NCBI RefSeq assembly: GCF_041146795.1
Contig: NC_135172.1
Location: forward strand, 35,573,623-35,637,622
Source of the DNA: Maylandia zebra
Taxonomy: Eukaryota > Chordata > Actinopteri > Cichliformes > Cichlidae
Direction of reading: 5' to 3'
DNA: 64,000 nt
The notes under the pieces are model-generated. The model was not told the origin of the DNA. It ran no database searches and saw only the letters and a list, made by a program, of their open reading frames with translations. The stretch's first letter is position 1; every line of letters begins with the position of its first letter. Below, in pieces: positions 59,201 to 64,000 of the stretch. The position numbers and the translations under genes are program-made.

Positions 59201-62200
59201 ATTTACAGGAGAATGATCTACAGAGCCGCAGTAATCGTGATCGGCAGATACGTGCACAAATATGTGGGAAGAAGCAAGAGCTGCAGCTGACTCTGACTGA
59301 GTTGTGTGAGTCTTCCTGGACGGCAGAGGACGGGGGTCAATTATCTGAATAGCCTTGGATGGAGGATTTTTCCGTCTTGCAGGCTGCTTAGTGCTCAGAA
59401 TGATTTCAGTGCTGAGGGGCTCAGGGATATCCACAGCCTCCAACACTTGGAGTTTCTGACTTTCTGCAGTGCTTAAAGATTCAAGTGGTCCCACAGAGGA
59501 CATCGCCGTTAATGAAGCAGCACGGAGAAGCGCGGGCTCGTTCTCACAAACTCTCTCTTCTTTAGCTGGAGGAGGAAAAATAAAAAGAGGTTATGTATCG
59601 CAGGACGTGAGCCTCCATAGTACACCGCTGCTAGTAATCTGACAAAATTCACCTTGTGTTTCCTCAAACTGCTCCAACAAGCTGGTCAGATCAGTCGCTT
59701 CAATTCCTGATGAAAGAAAGAACAAACGTGAAAAGATCGCTTTGGAAGATGCTCGCCTTTAGTTCTCTCACACTCCTATCATCATCACATTTAACTCAAA
59801 ACAATAACAACACCATGTAAGCTCAAAATCCTTGGGCTTTCTTATTAATATGTTCTATGAGAAAACAGTAAAAATGAAGACTGAATCTTCTAGTATGCAG
59901 AGTTTTTTGGACAGCCTTTAACTTTGCATGCGTCTCCTGTCTGCACACCTGTCTCCACGTCATCGTCCCACACAAGTTTTACCAGTTTTTCCTGGTAGTT
60001 CGCAACATGTTCCTTTCCTGCTTTTGTTGTGGAAAGCAAACAGCTTATAAGTGCTCTACTGCCGCACTGTGGTGATCGCAACATAGTATATACTAGCAAA
60101 AAAAAGAGAAAGTATGCTTCCTGGCACAAAACATAAAAAATAGCTGTTGTTTTAAATCAGGCATATTTTGCCTTTGAAAATGTTTTCCCCAGATTCCAGT
60201 CTTTAAGTCGAGCTAACTGGCTGCTTCTACATTTATTTCACAGTCAATCAACTTCTGTATATTTCCTAAAATGTGAAACTACTCCTTTGTGTTTACCTGA
60301 GTCAGCTGTTGCTCCCTGCACTCTGCACCTGGATTGAGGAGGTGGTGGTTCCTCAGGGGGACTCATACTGTGGGTTAGGACCTCGGTTACTGCTCCAGAA
60401 TCTATGTGAGTGAGGGGCTGACTGAAATGTGGGCTGACAGAGGAACATTTTACTGGTCTCTGTGCGTCAGGACTCGGTGCCTGTGGAGTTTCTGGTAAGC
60501 GCTGGGGTCCTTTGGGTGGGCTCAGACTGCATTTTTGAATGTGTGATTTTATGCCCTGTGAGTTTTCTTGTTCCTGAGAGATATAGGAATCATCTGCTAT
60601 TTCACTAAATGCTGTCTTCGTATCCTGAAGTGGTGCAATGCTCTCTTGGCTATAATCTTTGATTAGAGGTGACACCTGGGGATTTAGCTCTGAGGAACAT
60701 GTCTGTCTCTGAAGAGGTGCAGCTGAGGATTCAGTGTGGAGTTCTTGAGGCTGTCTGTTGCTCTGCAGGCTTGAATCCCTGGACAGAAACTCCACTTTAG
60801 GTGCTGATGAAGAGTTGGAAGTGGATGGTGATGCTGCCTGAAGAACTGGCAGGGAAAGGAGGACAGGATTTGGGGGGTCACTACTAAGTATTGTTGGCTT
60901 CTTCACTGGACTTTTCTGGCTTTCATGAAGAATGTCCGGCAGTGGACTGGCAGGCGAGAGGACTTTGGATTCAGTCCTTTGGTGATTTAGTCTGCTGTGA
61001 TTTACATAAGTGGAAGATTTGGCTTCTGAGGAGTGAAGCTTGCGTGGTGAAGAGGCAAGATGGGATGACTTGAAATCAGGTTTACGGGGGTCTGGGTAGT
61101 GATGCGGCATCTTAGGTTTGCAGCCGTTTTGTTTCTGCAAACAGAGGATGGGGGTCAGCTCCTTAGGGGGCTCAGGAACAGAGGGCCACTTGGTAGTGTA
61201 GTTCCCCTGTTTCTCTACCAGGGGTTGTCTCTTCTGGCGCAGCTGTCTGTACTGTTGGAGGCTGAGTGATCTGGCCTTTGTCTGAGCTTTAGGCTGCTGG
61301 TCCTCAGTTTTGTTATAATTTACCTCCGAGGACGTTGCTGAGGCTTCAATTGCTGGATTTTCAAGTGTGTTTGTGCTGTTCAGTGGAAGTGACTCACTTT
61401 CACTAGTATGGCAATTTGTGGGATCGCTCTCATTTAATCCATTTTCCGATTCATCCAATGAAGCCACTCGAACGGGGCCAAAGCTCACTCTTTTCTTCCC
61501 TTTGGATGGGGGTGATCTGGAGTTTCCATTCAACAGCACGCTCTTCAGGACTTGCCCGCTATCTCTTCTTTCATCTACCTCATCTCGTATCTTGGTCTCT
61601 CTTACAGGCGCCTCGTCATCAGATACTACATTTATCTCTTCATCACTGTCTCCAGTTGGTCTTTCGTACTTCCACACCTCTTCCTGGGAGAATATGGTGG
61701 GATGTGTCCTCGGCTGATCCCCTTCCTCCACACGAAGCTTCAGACAGTAGGGATGCATGAGCTTCACCAGGCTGACGAGAGAAGTCGAGGTAAAAACCTC
61801 GACTTCGGCATCTGCCTTTTTATTTTTGGGATGAAACATCTGGCCTTGTAGCTTAAACATCTGTGACAGACCGCTTTTCTCTAGTTTGCCCCCCTCGCCT
61901 TTCTCCCCATCACTCTGAGTTGTGGATGCTGTAGTTGGTGTTTTAGATCTTGGTCTAAGTCTCTGAGCAAACGATGATCCCTATTAAAAATGAGAGAGAG
62001 GGGTCTCAAGATCTCATACTGCATCTGCTGCGAGTAACATGTCACTTCCTTCCTACCTAAACACAAGTTACCATGGTGATCTAAAAGAGCTGAAGTTGTG
62101 ACATAGAAAAATCTTTATTTTATTTACAGACACCTCACTAACACACTAATCCTGCTTTGTAAATTTCCACATTAGCTGATCATCATTAGCTTCATGATGA

Positions 62201-62636
62201 AACAGTCGAAACGCTTCTCCTACTTCTTCTCTGATTACTAGAACAGACTGTGGACAATACAAGTAATTCTTCATTCTAGTTTCTACTCACCACGGTGTTG
62301 TCCCTGTACTCTGCCTGGCTGAGGAACTTGGTGTCTGGCAGGGTGTCGAAAGGAGACAGAGTCCTGCCGTCATCCTCCACACAATCCAGCATCTCAGTCA
62401 GGGCGGACAGCAGGCGCTCGCTTTCTTCCTCAGCTCTGCTCTTGCACTGAAGCGAGAACGCCAAATCAAAATACATACACAGCCAGTGTGACTGAGTGAA
62501 ATCATTTAGATGAATCTGCTTTGACTCTGACCTCCGATGCAACAGTGGAGTCTTCCAAGATGGCCAGGATGGAGTGATCCACACAGGACTGTGTGTCCAT
62601 GTCCACGCCTTCCACACCTGCCCTGCTCAGGACTGG
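56204..62636 (-). CDS. pprc1: PGC-1-related coactivator (pprc1), 5' end outside window
   Basis: Nuclear coactivator of the PGC-1 family that supports NRF-1/CREB-driven mitochondrial gene expression; 1164 aa visible, human about 1660. Exons in transcript order: 62636-62532, 62446-62291, 61980-60297, 60017-59949, 59706-59653, 59565-58785, 58712-58509, 58313-58247, 58160-58039, 57947-57796 and 56304-56204. Features: N-terminal LLSALTEMLD and LSPFDTLPD; PP1-docking-like KRVSF (61480-61494); LxxLL box LTSLL (59675-59689); HCF-binding motif DHDY (59231-59242); a Ser/Arg-rich stretch; an RRM (RVVYVGRI...HYAFVTFYN); and the family C-terminus LDFDSLLKQAQRGLK. The exon at 62532 begins in phase 0, so the start codon is further upstream. 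The neighbouring oga gene matches human 10q24. Confidence 0.93.
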
Positions 62637-64000
62637 CTGTAAACACAGGCATGACACTTCAATGTCCATGTTATACTGATTTGCATGCACACACATTAGT
62701 ATATTTACACCTCCTGCTTAATAAAAAACAAAAACCCCAAAACACTCATTTCCCTGGGTGTGACCAAAAGATCAGGAAGCATGACTCTAACTCCAGAGCA
62801 AAAACAGGAAGTCCCAGTTCTGACAAAAGTTCAAAAAACTGTGATCAGATCTGATACTTGACTCATGTTTAAAAAGCGAGTACTTGTCTATCACACATAA
62901 ACCCATACTGACTTACGTATCGTCCTAAATGAAATGCTGTTATTACAGAACATGATAGTTTGATTGCTTACTGCACTCAGCACTATCTGAAGCATTAGAG
63001 CAGCTGAATGGTGGTGCAGCTAAGTTGTTTATTAGTTTGTGGAATACAGCGGTTGTGACTAAAATATTAAGACTGTCCATAATGTTGTCCATTTCAGGGT
63101 TTAACATAATCAACATCTCAATGACTGTGGGCCAGTAAAAAAAAGGGCATCACATGGACAATAGTAATGGACCACATCTCTTAATCTTCAGGTGTGTTCA
63201 GTCCTTCTGCCAAAGGTGCAGAAAATCAAGTATCTAGTGAAACATTTACAAACATTCGCGAAGAACAGTTTGCTGTAAAGAGCTTGATGAATTTGAGTGA
63301 GCTGCTGTAATAGGATGCAAACCTTTAACAACTCAGTTTGCGACATTTCTTCTCTCCCAGATTTTCCACAATCAACTGTAAATGGTATTACTGCAGAGTA
63401 GAAGCATTTAGAAACTTAGCTCAGCCACGTAGTGTCAGACCACGTAAAGTTACAGAGCGGGTCGCTGAGGTGCACAGGGCACAAAAGTCTCACTGCTCTG
63501 CTGACTCAGTAACTCCACAGGACCAAACCTCCTCTGGCATTAACATCAGCACCAAAACGGTCCACCAGCAGCTTTTTCTTACATCATTATTCACAAAATA
63601 TTTTTTTCTAAACTGCGTCTTTGGATAGCTTAAACATAAATGAAGCCATCCTTAACCACTCCCACCCACCACCTCATTACTATACAACGAATAACTCAAT
63701 CAAGAAGCTGGTGAAAGGAAAGGTGCCTGTGTTACGTTGGATACTGGGTCTAATAATTTGACCTAAGAAACCCTATAAAATACTATTTATTTTTTAAAGA
63801 TTTAAATCTGTGACAGCACACTTATAACTCACTGGGAAGCAGGAGTGCGCATCTTTGTTTTAATAGTATTTCATGTTATTAACAAACTTTGCCTATTTTT
63901 TGTGGCCGCTGTTTAAAAGACCCCTGCAACTTTTTTAGGCTCTAAATGTGATTATGTGGCTCATGCTATTAAATCAAGAACTGTGTGGGGTATTTAATCG
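62637..64000. other. Upstream intron of pprc1
   Basis: Sequence before the first visible pprc1 exon, probably intron. It contains a Tc1-like transposase fragment at about 63160-63570 and AT-rich flanks. No first exon or CpG-rich promoter is visible, so both are probably beyond 64000. Confidence 0.45.
63160..63570 (+). mobile_element. Tc1-like transposase fragment, DNA-binding part
   Basis: The frame from about 63338 reads TINCKWYYCRVEAFRNLAQP then RSVRPRKVTERVAEVHRAQK. It resembles the N-terminal paired-like helix-turn-helix region of fish Tc1 transposases (STVNGYYCKVEAFRN, SGRPRKVTER in the family, from memory). The upstream part (AAGAGCTTGATGAATTTGAG) fits the preceding coding bases with a shifted frame. 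The catalytic DDE part is missing, so the copy is dead. Confidence 0.65.

Noticed and set aside
1-64000. tRNA, rRNA, CRISPR or capsid/envelope-bearing elements
   Set aside because: None recognised; the only tRNA-like sequence is the worn SINE head at 14091, which lacks a good B-box.

Overview
The window is vertebrate nuclear DNA, almost certainly from a ray-finned (teleost) fish. Genes are split into many short exons with standard GT-AG borders. Introns and spacers are AT-rich and carry Tc1-like, hAT-like, tRNA-SINE-like and fold-back repeats of the kinds common in percomorph fish. No prokaryotic, CRISPR or capsid/envelope-bearing element was seen. Comparisons with human proteins are from memory, not from a search.

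Layout. (1) 1-12.8 kb: two tandem + strand genes for four-Ig-domain, single-pass receptors of the Fc-receptor-like/PECAM1-like group. The first lacks its 5' end; the second looks complete (515 aa). (2) 15.6-22.3 kb (+): synaptogyrin (syngr2-type, 256 aa) behind a CpG-rich promoter. (3) 25.0-28.0 kb (-): thymidine kinase 1 (231 aa), tail-to-tail with syngr2. (4) 29.9-34.4 kb (+): kynurenine formamidase afmid (290 aa), divergent from tk1. (5) 40.5-43.8 kb (+): calcium-activated nucleotidase cant1 (417 aa), with possible 5' exons from about 36.3 kb. (6) 46.1-53.1 kb (-): a short O-GlcNAcase (698 aa). (7) 56.2-62.6 kb (-): pprc1, a PGC-1-family coactivator, whose 5' end lies beyond the window.

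The genes do not form one pathway. The order syngr2-tk1-afmid-cant1 recalls human 17q25, and oga-pprc1 recalls human 10q24, so the window joins two blocks that are separate in human. I found no clearly undescribed system. The points most worth a second look are the rapidly diverging Ig-receptor pair with unequal intron structure and no clear ITIM, the short O-GlcNAcase missing part of its C-terminal domain, the possible coding 5' leader of cant1, and several nested or paired repeats.
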